Assembly (NCBI RefSeq): GCF_013403915.1
Contig: NZ_JABFDI010000001.1
Location: forward strand, 62,001-126,000
Reading direction: 5' to 3'
Source: Winogradskyella pacifica
GTDB taxonomy: Bacteria > Bacteroidota > Bacteroidia > Flavobacteriales > Flavobacteriaceae
Length of the DNA stretch: 64,000 bases
Shown: one piece after another, positions 34,685 through 43,779 of the stretch
Layout of the letters: every line of letters begins with the position of its first letter
How positions within the stretch are numbered: the stretch's first letter is position 1
The notes under the pieces: model-generated
Databases searched by the model: none
What the model was told of the DNA's origin: nothing
Seen by the model: only the letters and a program-made list of their open reading frames with translations
Translations under genes and position numbers: made by a program

Positions 34685-35779
34685 ATGAATACGCAACATT
34701 TATTAACTCCCTATCATAAAAATATCACTTTAAAAAACCGTGTTGTAATGGCACCTATGACGCGTAGTCGTGCGGATAACAAAGAAAAAGTCCCTACAGA
34801 CGATTTACAAGGTTTATATTACGAACAGCGTGCTTCGGCAGGTTTAATTATTACAGAAGGTTCTCAGGTTTCTAAGGAAGCCGTGGGCTATATTAACACT
34901 CCTGGTATTCACTCTAAAGCGCAAGTGGAGGGGTGGAAAACGGTAACCAACCGTGTGCACGCTAAAGGAGGTACTATATTTATTCAGTTATGGCATGTTG
35001 GCCGTATTTCGCATCCCGATTTTCATGATGGTGAATTGCCTGTTTCTGCATCTGCGATTAATCCCAAAGCGCAATCTTTTACTCCAAACGGATTTAAGGA
35101 AACCGTAACTCCAAAAGCGATGACGCTTGGAGATATTAAACGCACCATTAACGATTTTAAAAATGCGGCTGCGAACGCTGTGGAAGCGGGTTTTGATGGC
35201 ATTGAACTGCATTCGTCTAATGGGTATTTATTTCAGCAGTTTTTTAATGGCTGTTCTAACACCAGAACTGATGACTATGGCGGCAATATTGAAAATAGAA
35301 CACGTTTCTTTTTTGAAGTTTTAGACGCTATGAAAACCGTGATTCCACAAGAAAAAATTGGAGTGCGTTTTAATCCGTCGTTACATGGCTTATTTGGGAT
35401 TACGGTAGATGAAGAGACCATTCCGACATTTGAATATATTATTAAAAAACTGAATGATTATAATTTGGCTTATGTGCATTTGTCCGAACCGTTTACCGAT
35501 GTTTCTGAGGTGCCGTTTGCTGTGAGTGCTATTGCTAAGCATTTTCGTCCGTTGTATAATGGAACGTTGATGGCTAATACTAATTTTGATCAGGAAAAAG
35601 GGAATAAAGTGCTTGCTGATGGTGATGCTGATTTAGTGGCTTTTGGTAAGCCTTTTGTTTCTAATCCGGATTTAGTGGAGCGTTTTGAACAGGATTTAGA
35701 ATTAGCGGAATGGGATAAGGACACGTTTTATACTGCTGGTAAAAAGGGGTATACGGATTATCCGTTTGCTTCTGAATAA
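34685..35779 (+). CDS. Old yellow enzyme-family ene-reductase
   Basis: A 364-residue FMN-dependent oxidoreductase: NRVVMAPMTRSRA at the N-terminus, FIQLWHVGRISHP, the active-site region GFDGIELHSSNGYLFQQF, RTDDYGGNIENRTRF, and DLVAFGKPFVSNPDLVERF. Enzymes of this NemA/xenobiotic-reductase group reduce activated C=C bonds and nitro-esters with NAD(P)H. It has no close neighbour on its strand. Confidence 0.96.
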   Translation: MNTQHLLTPYHKNITLKNRVVMAPMTRSRADNKEKVPTDDLQGLYYEQRASAGLIITEGSQVSKEAVGYINTPGIHSKAQVEGWKTVTNRVHAKGGTIFIQLWHVGRISHPDFHDGELPVSASAINPKAQSFTPNGFKETVTPKAMTLGDIKRTINDFKNAAANAVEAGFDGIELHSSNGYLFQQFFNGCSNTRTDDYGGNIENRTRFFFEVLDAMKTVIPQEKIGVRFNPSLHGLFGITVDEETIPTFEYIIKKLNDYNLAYVHLSEPFTDVSEVPFAVSAIAKHFRPLYNGTLMANTNFDQEKGNKVLADGDADLVAFGKPFVSNPDLVERFEQDLELAEWDKDTFYTAGKKGYTDYPFASE

Positions 35780-35879
35780 TTTTAGTTTGTTTTGATATTA
35801 GGATTGGCATTGTAGAACTTTTGTTTTATGATGCCTTCTTATTTGTTCTTTTAAGCTAATGTTTGTTTTAAAGAGCTTC

Positions 35880-35931
35880 GTCAGTTCGAGTGAATTTTAC
35901 GATTGCAATGAGTGAAATTAGTATCGAGAAC
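35880..35931. repeat. REP-like intergenic element, copy B
   Basis: It begins GTCAGTTCGAGTG and ends GTATCGAGAAC, like the element at 24979-25021, with a longer interior. Confidence 0.6.
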
Positions 35932-36410
35932 CTGTATTCTTATTTGTGTTTTAGTGTTGATCGTGGTTCTTATAATAATTCGATTAGAAGATTGGGATAT
36001 TTGATCTGTTGATTTAATACGTTCATTTTTGAAGGACCAAAAACGAACCAAAATGTCCTTTACTGTCGAAGGTATTTTTAATAGCACTTTGGTGCTCTTA
36101 AAACCATAATAAAAATCCTAAATAGCTTCCAAGGCTTCAGCTATTTTTAACGGATTTTGATTATATATACTGCCGACAGTGGTTCCGACGATGGCGGAAT
36201 TTAGGTGTTGATTGTTGGCTTGCGGTTTGTTCTTTTGTTAAGGCTTCAGGCTTAATTTCAACAAAAAAGTTAATATGTATATTGTCCCCTTGAGGATTAG
36301 TGATAAACAAAATATATTTTGTTTTGAAACTACCAAGCAAAGCTTATTATGGGTGTTTTTAAGCTCACTAGGTTTTTATTTTATTAAATTGGTGTTCGTG
36401 AATGCTATCA

Positions 36411-36710
36411 CATTTGTCTTGATGCAAACTGCGCAGCACATCATGAGTTCCATAAAATAAGCATAAGCGAATAAACGAACCAAAAGATCAAAACGATTTA
36501 TTAGGAGTTACTCATCCATTCTTATTGTTTAAATAGGTTTTCGTGAATGCTGTGCATTTGCTGAAGCGCCATTCGCTAATGCATTAATATTTTAAGGTTT
36601 TTAATAGACCTATATTTTCAATACTTGATACTGTAAATTAACTTTGTGTTTTACTCATTATTTCTGAAAATCGTTGGTTCCGACGCTGTCGGAATTTAGG
36701 AGTTGATTAT
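36411..36710. repeat. Left copy of a 300-bp direct repeat
   Basis: From CTTGATGCAAACTGCGCAGC (36418) to GGAATTTAGGAGTTGATT it matches 37401-37700 at a constant offset of 991 bp, with few differences in the first 150 bp and more later. It ends in TTCCGACGCTGTCGGAATTT, which can form a short hairpin. Confidence 0.9.
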
Positions 36711-36752
36711 TTACTTGCTGTTTGTATTTTTCTTACTTCTCTTAACTCTTAA

Positions 36753-36808
36753 CTCTTAACTATTCACTCTTAACTATTCACTCTTAACTATTCACTCTTA
36801 ACTATTCA
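36753..36808. repeat. 14-bp minisatellite, four units
   Basis: Four perfect copies of CTCTTAACTATTCA, flanked on the left by shorter CTCTTAA units (from 36739) and on the right by CTATTCA. Confidence 0.93.
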
Positions 36809-36936
36809 CTATTCACTAATCACATAGCTATAATAAAAAAATCAAAACCCAAAATAGCATTAATGAATTTAGCTATTACTATGGATTTTGATTGTTTATG
36901 CGTTTTAGGATGACTACCTAAATAAGATTTTGAAAA

Positions 36937-37230
36937 CTATTCTGTCTGTGTGTTTTCAATATCTTGCTCAAGGTTTTCATTATGTGCACTACCTAAGCTA
37001 TGATGTCTGTTTTCTTCATCTGGATATCTTTCGTTTGTGAGAGGTCGTGCATTACGGCCACCAGGAATATCTAAATTTTTAGCAGCAAAATCTGGTTCAT
37101 TTGGACGTTTTTTTAGTATTTCATCATCGCCATTATCCTGTCTTAAGTTTCCAGATTTGTCTCCTAGAATCTTTTCGTCTTCTTTTGTAATATCTGAATT
37201 GTATTGTGCTTTTTTGTCTTCGCTTTTCAT
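36937..37230 (-). CDS. Small hydrophilic protein of unknown function
   Basis: A 97-residue, highly charged protein without hydrophobic segments (MKSEDKKAQYNSDITKEDEK at the start, EQDIENTQTE at the end). It contains RPNEPDFAAKNLDIPGGRNA and is probably intrinsically disordered and cytoplasmic. It is flanked by the two copies of the 300-bp direct repeat. A minus-strand -7 box (TAAATTTG, 37262-37255) lies 25 bp before the start, which supports expression. Confidence 0.7.
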   Translation of the reverse strand: MKSEDKKAQYNSDITKEDEKILGDKSGNLRQDNGDDEILKKRPNEPDFAAKNLDIPGGRNARPLTNERYPDEENRHHSLGSAHNENLEQDIENTQTE

Positions 37231-37804
37231 AACTTTTAATTTTTAAGATGTACTCAAATTTAAAGATTATGAGGCGCAGGTATTGACTGAGAAGAACAAA
37301 ATCTTAATGGTTTTGCTAGTTATAGCTATGCTTTATGTAATTCTATAGAAAAAACAGGAATCACTAGAACTAATGTTTGATAAAATGTTTTTTATATGTT
37401 CATTTTGCCTTGATGCAAACTGCGCAGCACATCATGAGTTCCATAAAATAAGCATAAGCGAATAAACGAACCAAAAAATCAAAACGATTTGTTAGGAGTT
37501 ACTCATCCATTCTTATTGTTTAAATAGGTTTTCGTGAATGCTGCGCATTTGCTAAAGCGCCATTCGCCAAGGCATTTATGATTAAAGGTTCTTATTGAAT
37601 CTATATTTCCAATACTTGATTGTGTAAATGAACTATATTTTGAGCTCATTATTTCTGAAAATCGTTGATTCCGACCGTGTCGGAATTTGGGTGTTGATTG
37701 CTTACTAACTATTTTCTTTCTTTCTTGGTATGCGCTTTTGGTTTTGAATATAAAGAGTTTAGTCGCAGGTATTAGTTTAAAAACATGATTGGTAATCTAA
37801 ATCA
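37231..37804. other. Spacer with right repeat copy
   Basis: It contains a likely -7 box on the minus strand (37255-37262) and the second copy of the 300-bp repeat (37401-37700). No gene is seen. Confidence 0.6.
37401..37700. repeat. Right copy of the 300-bp direct repeat
   Basis: It matches 36411-36710 with an offset of 991 bp, from CTTGATGCAAACTGCGCAGC (37409) to GGAATTTGGGTGTTGATT. It has point differences such as AAAAAATC for AAAAGATC. Confidence 0.9.
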
Positions 37805-38725
37805 TTAAAAAATACTCATTTCAGAATGTGTCGTAACCGTTTCTAGCAATTTCATGCCTTTAAAAGAGTTTCCGTTAGGATTTAATTTTGGACTCCAAAC
37901 GGCAATCGTAAAGTTATTAGGGTATAAGGCTACAATACCACCGCCAACACCACTTTTTCCTGGAAGTCCCACTTTAAATGCAAATTCACCTGACTCGTCA
38001 TAGAATCCACAAGTGAGCATTAAAGCATTGATTCGTTTTGCCTGACTGCTCGTTATGATCCGTTTACCATCGCTTAATTTTCTACCTCCGTTGGCTAAAA
38101 ACGAAAAGGTATGTGACACTTGTTCACAATTCATTTCTAATGAACACATATCGAAATAAAAATCTAACACTTCGGCGGGATCGTTTTTAATATTACCCAA
38201 CGATTTTATAAAGTTGCATAAGGCTACATTTCGGTAACCCGTCGCTTTTTCAGAATCAGCGATGTCATCAGAATAGTTTAGATCTGGAATATCACTTAAA
38301 TCTCTAACAAATTCAAGAAACTCCTCACGTGCATTTTCTAAATGTGTGATTAAGATGTCGCAAATAACAATGGCTCCAGAATTAATGAACGGATTACGAG
38401 GAATGCCTTTATAAGTTTCTAGTAAAAGAAGCGAATCGAATTTTGTACCAGAAGGCTCAACGTCAATACGCGTCCAAATACGCTCTCCTAGAAATTTAAC
38501 AGCTAATGAAAGTGACAAGACTTTAGCAATACTCTGAATTGAAAATTTCTCTAAGTGGTCTCCAATTCCGAAGTTATTACCATCTATTTTAGTGATGTGC
38601 ACTCCAAACTTATCTGGATTTACATTTGCTAATTCGGGTATGTAAGTCGCTAGTTTTCCGTGATCTTTAATCGGCTTAACGAACTTGTATGCGTTTTCTA
38701 TAATTTGAGTGTAATCTGAATTCAT
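37805..38725 (-). CDS. glsA: Glutaminase
   Basis: A 306-residue glutaminase of the serine-dependent beta-lactamase-like fold. The nucleophile motif is SxxK in FSIQSIAKVLSLSLA; NPFINSGAIV and YRNVALCNF carry the Asn, Ser and Tyr of the active site; GLPGKSGVGGGIVALYP is the conserved end. It releases ammonia from glutamine to give glutamate. In E. coli this class supports acid resistance; here the gene stands alone. Confidence 0.95.
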   Translation of the reverse strand: MNSDYTQIIENAYKFVKPIKDHGKLATYIPELANVNPDKFGVHITKIDGNNFGIGDHLEKFSIQSIAKVLSLSLAVKFLGERIWTRIDVEPSGTKFDSLLLLETYKGIPRNPFINSGAIVICDILITHLENAREEFLEFVRDLSDIPDLNYSDDIADSEKATGYRNVALCNFIKSLGNIKNDPAEVLDFYFDMCSLEMNCEQVSHTFSFLANGGRKLSDGKRIITSSQAKRINALMLTCGFYDESGEFAFKVGLPGKSGVGGGIVALYPNNFTIAVWSPKLNPNGNSFKGMKLLETVTTHSEMSIF

Positions 38726-38876
38726 TCGGTTTAATCATTTAAAAAATTATAGCAAGTTAAGTTTTAAATTAGTATTACTAAACCCATTTTTTCTCACTAC
38801 TTTATAGTTTTTACAATTTGATGAAGCATAACAACCAAGAGTCTGATTCAGTTGTCTTAATGTTAAATACTCCTTT

Positions 38877-39779
38877 TTAATTAGAATATAAAATTAGAAA
38901 AACTCCCATCATAATTCCTGCTAAAGGCACTAATTTTTTGCGCTTATTCTGTTCTTTAAAGACTAAACCACCAACGACTACGGCAATTAATATCTGACTT
39001 CGTTTAATGGCTGATAATAGCATTATTAAGGCATCAGGATCTTGCAAGGCTTTAAAATAGAAGTAATCTGCGGCTTGCAATAAAATACCAACGGCGATAA
39101 TGGACCAGCGAAATTTAAAGGCTTTTCGTTTTTCGGCATGGGGAAACCATGTGATGGTTAGGATGACGAGTAGAATCAATATGGTGTAAAGGCAAAACCA
39201 GAATTGTAAGGTTTGTGGGTTGAGACTTAGATTTTGAATTAAGAATTTATCGTATAAACCACTGGACGCGCCTAAAAACGTCGCTCCGATAATGGCGAAA
39301 ATCCATTTGTTGCGTTTAAAATTTATACCTTCTCTTTTACCGATTTTAGAGTAAAGCATTACTGAGAATATGATGAGGAAAAAGCCAATCCATTGCAAAG
39401 GACTGGGTTGTTCTTGGTAAATTAAAATCGCACCAATAAAGGTGAAAAACGGTCCTGCAGAACGAATAGGTGTGACAATCGTAATCGGTAAATGCTTTAA
39501 CGCTTGGTAAGCTAATATCCAAGAACTCGCCATAATCGCTGACTTTATAAGGATAAAACCATGAATTTTCCACGAAATCTTTTGAAAGTTATAACCGTGC
39601 TCCAGCGCGTAATCTGGATAATAAATAGACAACCCATAAAACGCAGCGACAAACAAAAAACCACTAGAAACGGTTCCTAAAAGCACAGGAAACACTTCGT
39701 TGCCTTGTACGGCATGTTTTTTACATAAGTTGTGTAATCCTAAAAAAAGAGCGGCTAATAAGCCTAAATACATCCACAT
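38877..39779 (-). CDS. EamA/DMT-family transporter
   Basis: A 300-residue protein with about ten membrane spans, in two EamA-like halves. Examples are the N-terminus (MWMYLGLLAALFLGLHNLCK), PITIVTPIRSAGPFFTFIGA at the end of the first half, and VGILLQAADYFYFKALQDPD in the second. DMT transporters export metabolites or amino acids; nothing shows the substrate. Confidence 0.85.
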   Translation of the reverse strand: MWMYLGLLAALFLGLHNLCKKHAVQGNEVFPVLLGTVSSGFLFVAAFYGLSIYYPDYALEHGYNFQKISWKIHGFILIKSAIMASSWILAYQALKHLPITIVTPIRSAGPFFTFIGAILIYQEQPSPLQWIGFFLIIFSVMLYSKIGKREGINFKRNKWIFAIIGATFLGASSGLYDKFLIQNLSLNPQTLQFWFCLYTILILLVILTITWFPHAEKRKAFKFRWSIIAVGILLQAADYFYFKALQDPDALIMLLSAIKRSQILIAVVVGGLVFKEQNKRKKLVPLAGIMMGVFLILYSN

Positions 39780-39829
39780 ACTGGACTATATATTTAAGTA
39801 GTTAATTGAAGGAAAGAAGTAAGGTTTAT

Positions 39830-40471
39830 TTACTCAAACGTGTGACGAATCTCACCCGTTGCTGATGCTTTTAATAAAAGATTGAACTGTTTTATACTGT
39901 CAAAATTTTCAGTGATAGCATCAGATACCGCAATGCCCGAAATACCAGTTTCTAAAATAGCGGTCACGTCATCTGTAGTGATATCGCCAAAACCGATAAT
40001 TGGTTTTGCTGTTATTAAAGCATTACTGATAGCCGTATAGCCATCTAGACCTAAAGTTATAGTTGAACTATCTTCAGCTGATGATTTAAAAGGTTCTAAA
40101 ATAATATAATCGACGTTTTTGGCGATTAACGATTCGCAATCTTCCAAAGTATTTGCTGTACCACCAATAATTTGCCAGCTGTATAAATCTGGTCTAACTA
40201 CAGTAGGGCAGATGTCTGATTTTTCTAAATGCACACCTTCCGCCTTAACGTCTTTAGCTATTTTATAATTAGAATTAATGATTAATCGTGTTTGAAAATG
40301 AAAGGTAATTTCTCGAGCAGCTTTAGCTATTTCCAAATATTTAGCATCCGAAACATCTTTAAGATGTAATTGTACTAATTCCGCACCAGATGTACACGCC
40401 TTTTGAATGTTTTCTAAATGCGCTTCAGGAGTATTTCCTTGAGATATGTAATGTAGTTTAGATATAATCAT
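39830..40471 (-). CDS. ThiE/TenI-like TIM-barrel protein with altered active site
   Basis: The 213-residue protein keeps the ThiE/TenI scaffold: ELVQLHLKD, LIINSNYKIAKDVKAEGVHL, IIGGTANTLEDC and GISGIAVSDAI. Two key positions differ from active thiamine-phosphate synthase. The Arg of the usual QLRxK is His (H36), and the Asp of the usual NDxx metal-binding pair is Ser (S67, in INSN). No other thiamine gene is nearby. It may be a TenI-like protein rather than a synthase. Confidence 0.75.
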   Translation of the reverse strand: MIISKLHYISQGNTPEAHLENIQKACTSGAELVQLHLKDVSDAKYLEIAKAAREITFHFQTRLIINSNYKIAKDVKAEGVHLEKSDICPTVVRPDLYSWQIIGGTANTLEDCESLIAKNVDYIILEPFKSSAEDSSTITLGLDGYTAISNALITAKPIIGFGDITTDDVTAILETGISGIAVSDAITENFDSIKQFNLLLKASATGEIRHTFE

Positions 40472-40513
40472 GTTGTGGTGTCTTAATATTAAGCCTTCTC
40501 TTTAAATGCGGCG

Positions 40514-40521
40514 CAAAAATA
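40514..40521 (-). promoter_or_regulatory. -7 box upstream of the ThiE/TenI-like gene
   Basis: On the minus strand it reads TATTTTTG, fitting TAnnTTTG, 43 bp before the start codon. No TTG is found at the usual distance. Confidence 0.4.
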
Positions 40522-40632
40522 CAAATGTTTGGTGGTGTAGGTCATTAATATCGAATAGAAATAGAAAGCTTCTGTGATGCTTAAGACTCTGAATCTTAAT
40601 TCAACACTCAAACAGTCTTATGCAAACAAATA

Positions 40633-40666
40633 AAAAAGCCTGCAAACATTACGTTATACAGGCTTT
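40633..40666 (-). terminator. Terminator of the oxidoreductase cluster
   Basis: AAAGCCTG (40635-40642) pairs with CAGGCTTT (40659-40666). On the minus strand the stem is followed by a T-run, 24 bp after the DJ-1-like gene stop. Confidence 0.85.
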
Positions 40667-40689
40667 CCGCTATTAATCAACTAGGGTAA

Positions 40690-41487
40690 TTATTTCAATG
40701 TTTCCAATAACTTTTCAGCTACTAATTCTGATGATGCAGGATTTTGACCTGTAATAAGATTGCCATCTTGTACAGCATATGGTGCCCATTTATCTCCATT
40801 AGAGTAGAACGCTCCATTTTCAATCAACATATCTTCAAGTAACAATGGTACAACTTCGGTTAAACCAACTGCTGCTTCTTCTAAATTTGAAAAACCGGTC
40901 ACTTTTTTTCCTTTTACTAAGGCTGTTCCATCTTCATTTTTAACGTCCTTCAATACAGCTGGTGCATGACAAACAAAAGCGATAGGTTTATTTTGGCGAT
41001 CGAATTTTTCAATCAATGCTACTGAATTTGCATCATTAGTTAAATCCCATAAAGGACCGTGACCACCTGGATAAAATACAGCATCAAAATCATCTGGATT
41101 CATATCTGCTAATACTTTGGTGTTTGCTATTTTATCTTTTGCATCAACATCCTTGTTATAACGGTCAGTAGCTTCAGTTGCCGCATCTGGCGAATCACTA
41201 CTTGGATCTACTGGTGCAGCTCCACCTTTTGGTGTCGCGATTGTAATGGTTGCTCCTTTATCTAATAATGTGTAATATGGACTTGCGAATTCTTCAACCC
41301 AAAATCCTGTTTTCTTTCCTGTATCTCCTAATTTATCGTGAGATGTTAATACGAATAATACCTTCATGTTCTTTTCTGTTTTTAATTCTTTTTGTCCTTC
41401 TGAAACGGTTTCAGAAGCTGTATTCTCTTTACAACTTGAGGCTGTAATTAAAGTTAGAATAACTACTATAGTTTGTAGTGTTTTCAT
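40690..41487 (-). CDS. DJ-1/PfpI-family lipoprotein, Hsp31-like
   Basis: A lipobox (LITASSC, then KENT) suggests export and lipid attachment, unusual for this mostly cytosolic family. The domain contains the nucleophile elbow FVCHAPAVLKDV (Cys-His), YPGGHGPLWDL and the acidic FWVEEFASPYY, as in Hsp31-type proteins that act as glyoxalase III or chaperone. Length 265. It is the last gene of a TetR-headed cluster of reductases, separated from its upstream neighbour by 98 bp containing a large inverted repeat. Confidence 0.88.
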   Translation of the reverse strand: MKTLQTIVVILTLITASSCKENTASETVSEGQKELKTEKNMKVLFVLTSHDKLGDTGKKTGFWVEEFASPYYTLLDKGATITIATPKGGAAPVDPSSDSPDAATEATDRYNKDVDAKDKIANTKVLADMNPDDFDAVFYPGGHGPLWDLTNDANSVALIEKFDRQNKPIAFVCHAPAVLKDVKNEDGTALVKGKKVTGFSNLEEAAVGLTEVVPLLLEDMLIENGAFYSNGDKWAPYAVQDGNLITGQNPASSELVAEKLLETLK

Positions 41488-41503
41488 TTTTATAAAATCT
41501 AAT

Positions 41504-41572
41504 GTCTGTTTGAGTGTTGAAAAAATTGATCTTGATACATTCCGACGTCAACGTCGGGACACTCAAACGGAC
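41504..41572. repeat. Nested inverted repeat between two cluster genes
   Basis: The outer arms GTCTGTTTGAGTGTT (41504-41518) and GACACTCAAACGGAC (41558-41572) pair with two mismatches. Inside, CCGACG (41542-41547) pairs with CGTCGG (41552-41557). An RNA from either strand would fold into a long hairpin. Confidence 0.75.
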
Positions 41573-41585
41573 ATTTCGTTTAAAA

Positions 41586-42746
41586 TTAATACGCCATTTT
41601 TACAATTTTTTCTACCTTATCTGGGGAAAGCGATTGGTGTTCACCTAATCCCAACCATCCACGATCAGTAAAACGTTTTGCTATTTTTTCAGCCGTACCT
41701 TCATAATCTTTAGTGTAATCGGACAACTTAGTATCGATACCTAACTGATGAAAGAAAGCTGTTGTTTTTTCAATCGCAGCATAAGCTTTATCGTCTGTGC
41801 TACCTTCGGTAACATTCCAAACGCGCTCTGCATATTGTGCTAATTTTTCTTTCTTCGCTTCAAAATTAAACTTGTAATGGCTTGGTGCAATTACGGCTAA
41901 AGTACGTGCATGGTCAATACCAAACAATGCCGTTAACTCGTGTCCCATCGCATGAACAGCCCAATCGTTTGGTACACCTTTTTGGATTAATCCGTTTAAT
42001 GCCATAGTACAACTCCACATAAAGTTAGAGGCTGCTTTATAATCTGTAGGATCTTTCAATACTTTCGGTGCCACCTCAATGATGGTTTGTAAAATACTTT
42101 CAGCAAAACGATCTTGTAACAACGCACCAATAGGATATGTCATGTATTGTTCTAAAACATGGGTAAATGAATCCATTAATCCATTAGCTAATTGACGTTC
42201 TGGAATAGAGGTGATCACTTGAGGATCTAATATGGAAAACTCAGGAAATAAACCAGGTCCACCCATCGCTAACTTCTCTTGTGTCTCAGCTCTTGTTACT
42301 ACAGCACCAGAATTCATTTCAGATCCTGTAGCAGGAAGCGTTAAAACGGTTCCGAAAGGCATTCCTTTTTCAGTTCTAATATTTTGGGTTAAAATATCCC
42401 AAGGAGTCTCACCATCATAAACCGCAGCTGCTGATAAAAACTTAGTCCCATCAATTACTGATCCACCACCAACGGCTAATAAGTATGTAATGTTTTCGTC
42501 TTTTATCACTTTTAATGCTTCCATTAACTTAGCGTATTCTGGATTTGCAGGAATACCTCCAAACTCAACAACATCTACTTTAGATAAGGCTGTTTTAACC
42601 TGATCGTAAATACCGTTTTTCTTGATACTTCCTCCACCATAAAGCAATAATACTTTGGCGTCTTTAGGTATTTCGTTTTCTAGTTTTTCTATCGTGTCCT
42701 TTCCAAAAATTATTTTGGTAGGGTTTTTAAATTCAAAATTATTCAT
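41586..42746 (-). CDS. Iron-containing alcohol dehydrogenase, YqhD-like
   Basis: A 386-residue class III dehydrogenase. The NAD(P)-binding GGGSVIDGTKFL, the substrate region ATGSEMNSGAVV and the metal site (DSFTHVLEQYM, HAMGHELTALFGIDHARTLA) are intact. The closest remembered group is YqhD/BdhA, NADPH-dependent reductases of short aldehydes including lipid-peroxidation products. It belongs to the 40.7-45.7 kb cluster, 21 bp from its upstream neighbour. Confidence 0.93.
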   Translation of the reverse strand: MNNFEFKNPTKIIFGKDTIEKLENEIPKDAKVLLLYGGGSIKKNGIYDQVKTALSKVDVVEFGGIPANPEYAKLMEALKVIKDENITYLLAVGGGSVIDGTKFLSAAAVYDGETPWDILTQNIRTEKGMPFGTVLTLPATGSEMNSGAVVTRAETQEKLAMGGPGLFPEFSILDPQVITSIPERQLANGLMDSFTHVLEQYMTYPIGALLQDRFAESILQTIIEVAPKVLKDPTDYKAASNFMWSCTMALNGLIQKGVPNDWAVHAMGHELTALFGIDHARTLAVIAPSHYKFNFEAKKEKLAQYAERVWNVTEGSTDDKAYAAIEKTTAFFHQLGIDTKLSDYTKDYEGTAEKIAKRFTDRGWLGLGEHQSLSPDKVEKIVKMAY

Positions 42747-42767
42747 CTTCTTTTCTTTTTATATTTT

Positions 42768-43766
42768 TTATAATTCAACTACCATTTTTCCTTTGTTTTT
42801 ACCTTCAAATAAATCGATAAAAGCACTCGGAATGTTATCAAAACCTTTAACTATGGTTTCTGAATAGGTTAGTTTGTCTTCTGCCAACCATGTTGATAAT
42901 TGCTTCATAGCTTCTGGGAATTTGTCCGTATAATTAGAGACAATAAACCCTTGCATTAAGGCACTGTTTTTTACTAAGAACGGCTGAACGCTCAAGCTTT
43001 TTGGTGCTTCCGTGTTATTGTAAACCGAAATGGCTCCACAAACAATGATTCGTGCGAGTCTATTAATATTCACTAAAACCGCATCTGAAATTGGTCCACC
43101 TACATTATCAAAATAAATATCTACACCATTTGGTGCTGCTTCTGCAATGGCAGCTTTCATGTCTTTTGTGGTCTTATAATTGATACCAGCATCAAATCCG
43201 AATTTGCTTTTTAGCATTTCTATTTTTTCATCTGTTCCGGCGACACCAATTACTTTCAGGCCTAGGATTTTTCCAATTTGTCCTACAACAGATCCAACGG
43301 CACCAGCTGCACCAGAAACTACTAATGTTTCTCCTGCTTTCGGTTTTCCAATTTCGGTTAATCCTGTGTAAGCTGTTAAACCTGTCATACCTAAAATCCC
43401 TAAATAAGCAGATAATGGTGCTTTAGACGGATCAACTTTAGTTAATCCTTCCGCTTTAGAGACTTGTTTTGTTTGCCAGTTGAGCATGCCAGAGACAAAA
43501 TCGCCAGCCTTAAACTTGTCGTTTTTAGATTCTAGTACTTCAGCAATTACGCCAGACTGAATTGGCTTATCAAGTTGAAATGGTGGCACGTATGATTTAG
43601 CATCACTCATTCGTCCTCGTAAATACGGATCTACAGAAACGTATTTGGTTTCTAATAGTAATTCTCCTTGGTTTACTGTGTTTTCAGATTCCTCTGTTTT
43701 AAATTCGAAATCTGACATTGAAGGTTTTCCTTCAGGTCTATTTTTTAATAAAATTGTCTTTGTCAT
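42768..43766 (-). CDS. NADP-dependent zinc-free MDR oxidoreductase
   Basis: A 332-residue medium-chain reductase of the leukotriene-B4-dehydrogenase/CurA group: DPYLRGRMSD, GMTGLTAYTGL, VSGAAGAVGSVVGQIGKILG (Rossmann loop) and VDIYFDNVGG. No zinc ligands are seen. These enzymes reduce alpha,beta-unsaturated ketones and aldehydes. It starts 13 bp after the nitroreductase gene. Confidence 0.93.
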   Translation of the reverse strand: MTKTILLKNRPEGKPSMSDFEFKTEESENTVNQGELLLETKYVSVDPYLRGRMSDAKSYVPPFQLDKPIQSGVIAEVLESKNDKFKAGDFVSGMLNWQTKQVSKAEGLTKVDPSKAPLSAYLGILGMTGLTAYTGLTEIGKPKAGETLVVSGAAGAVGSVVGQIGKILGLKVIGVAGTDEKIEMLKSKFGFDAGINYKTTKDMKAAIAEAAPNGVDIYFDNVGGPISDAVLVNINRLARIIVCGAISVYNNTEAPKSLSVQPFLVKNSALMQGFIVSNYTDKFPEAMKQLSTWLAEDKLTYSETIVKGFDNIPSAFIDLFEGKNKGKMVVEL

Positions 43767-43779
43767 GATTCTTTGTTTT

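Larger units (their letters stand above)
35780..36936. other. Long gene-free, repeat-rich stretch
   Basis: It holds a REP-like element (35880-35931), the imperfect palindrome-bearing sequence GGTTCCGACG...CGGAATTTAGG (36181-36204), the left copy of a 300-bp direct repeat (36411-36710) and a 14-bp minisatellite (36753-36808). Short open frames exist, but their sequence coincides with repeat elements, so I call no gene. Confidence 0.6.

Noticed and set aside
35881-36087. Open frame of 68 codons on the minus strand
   Set aside because: Its sequence includes a REP-like element, and the predicted peptide has no signal, motif or promoter.
36275-36460. Open frame of 61 codons on the plus strand
   Set aside because: It runs into the 300-bp direct repeat, and the second copy of that repeat has no matching frame start; likely chance.
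36739-36822. CRISPR or phage attachment site
   Set aside because: The 14-bp units are contiguous, without unique spacers, and no integrase or cas gene is near.
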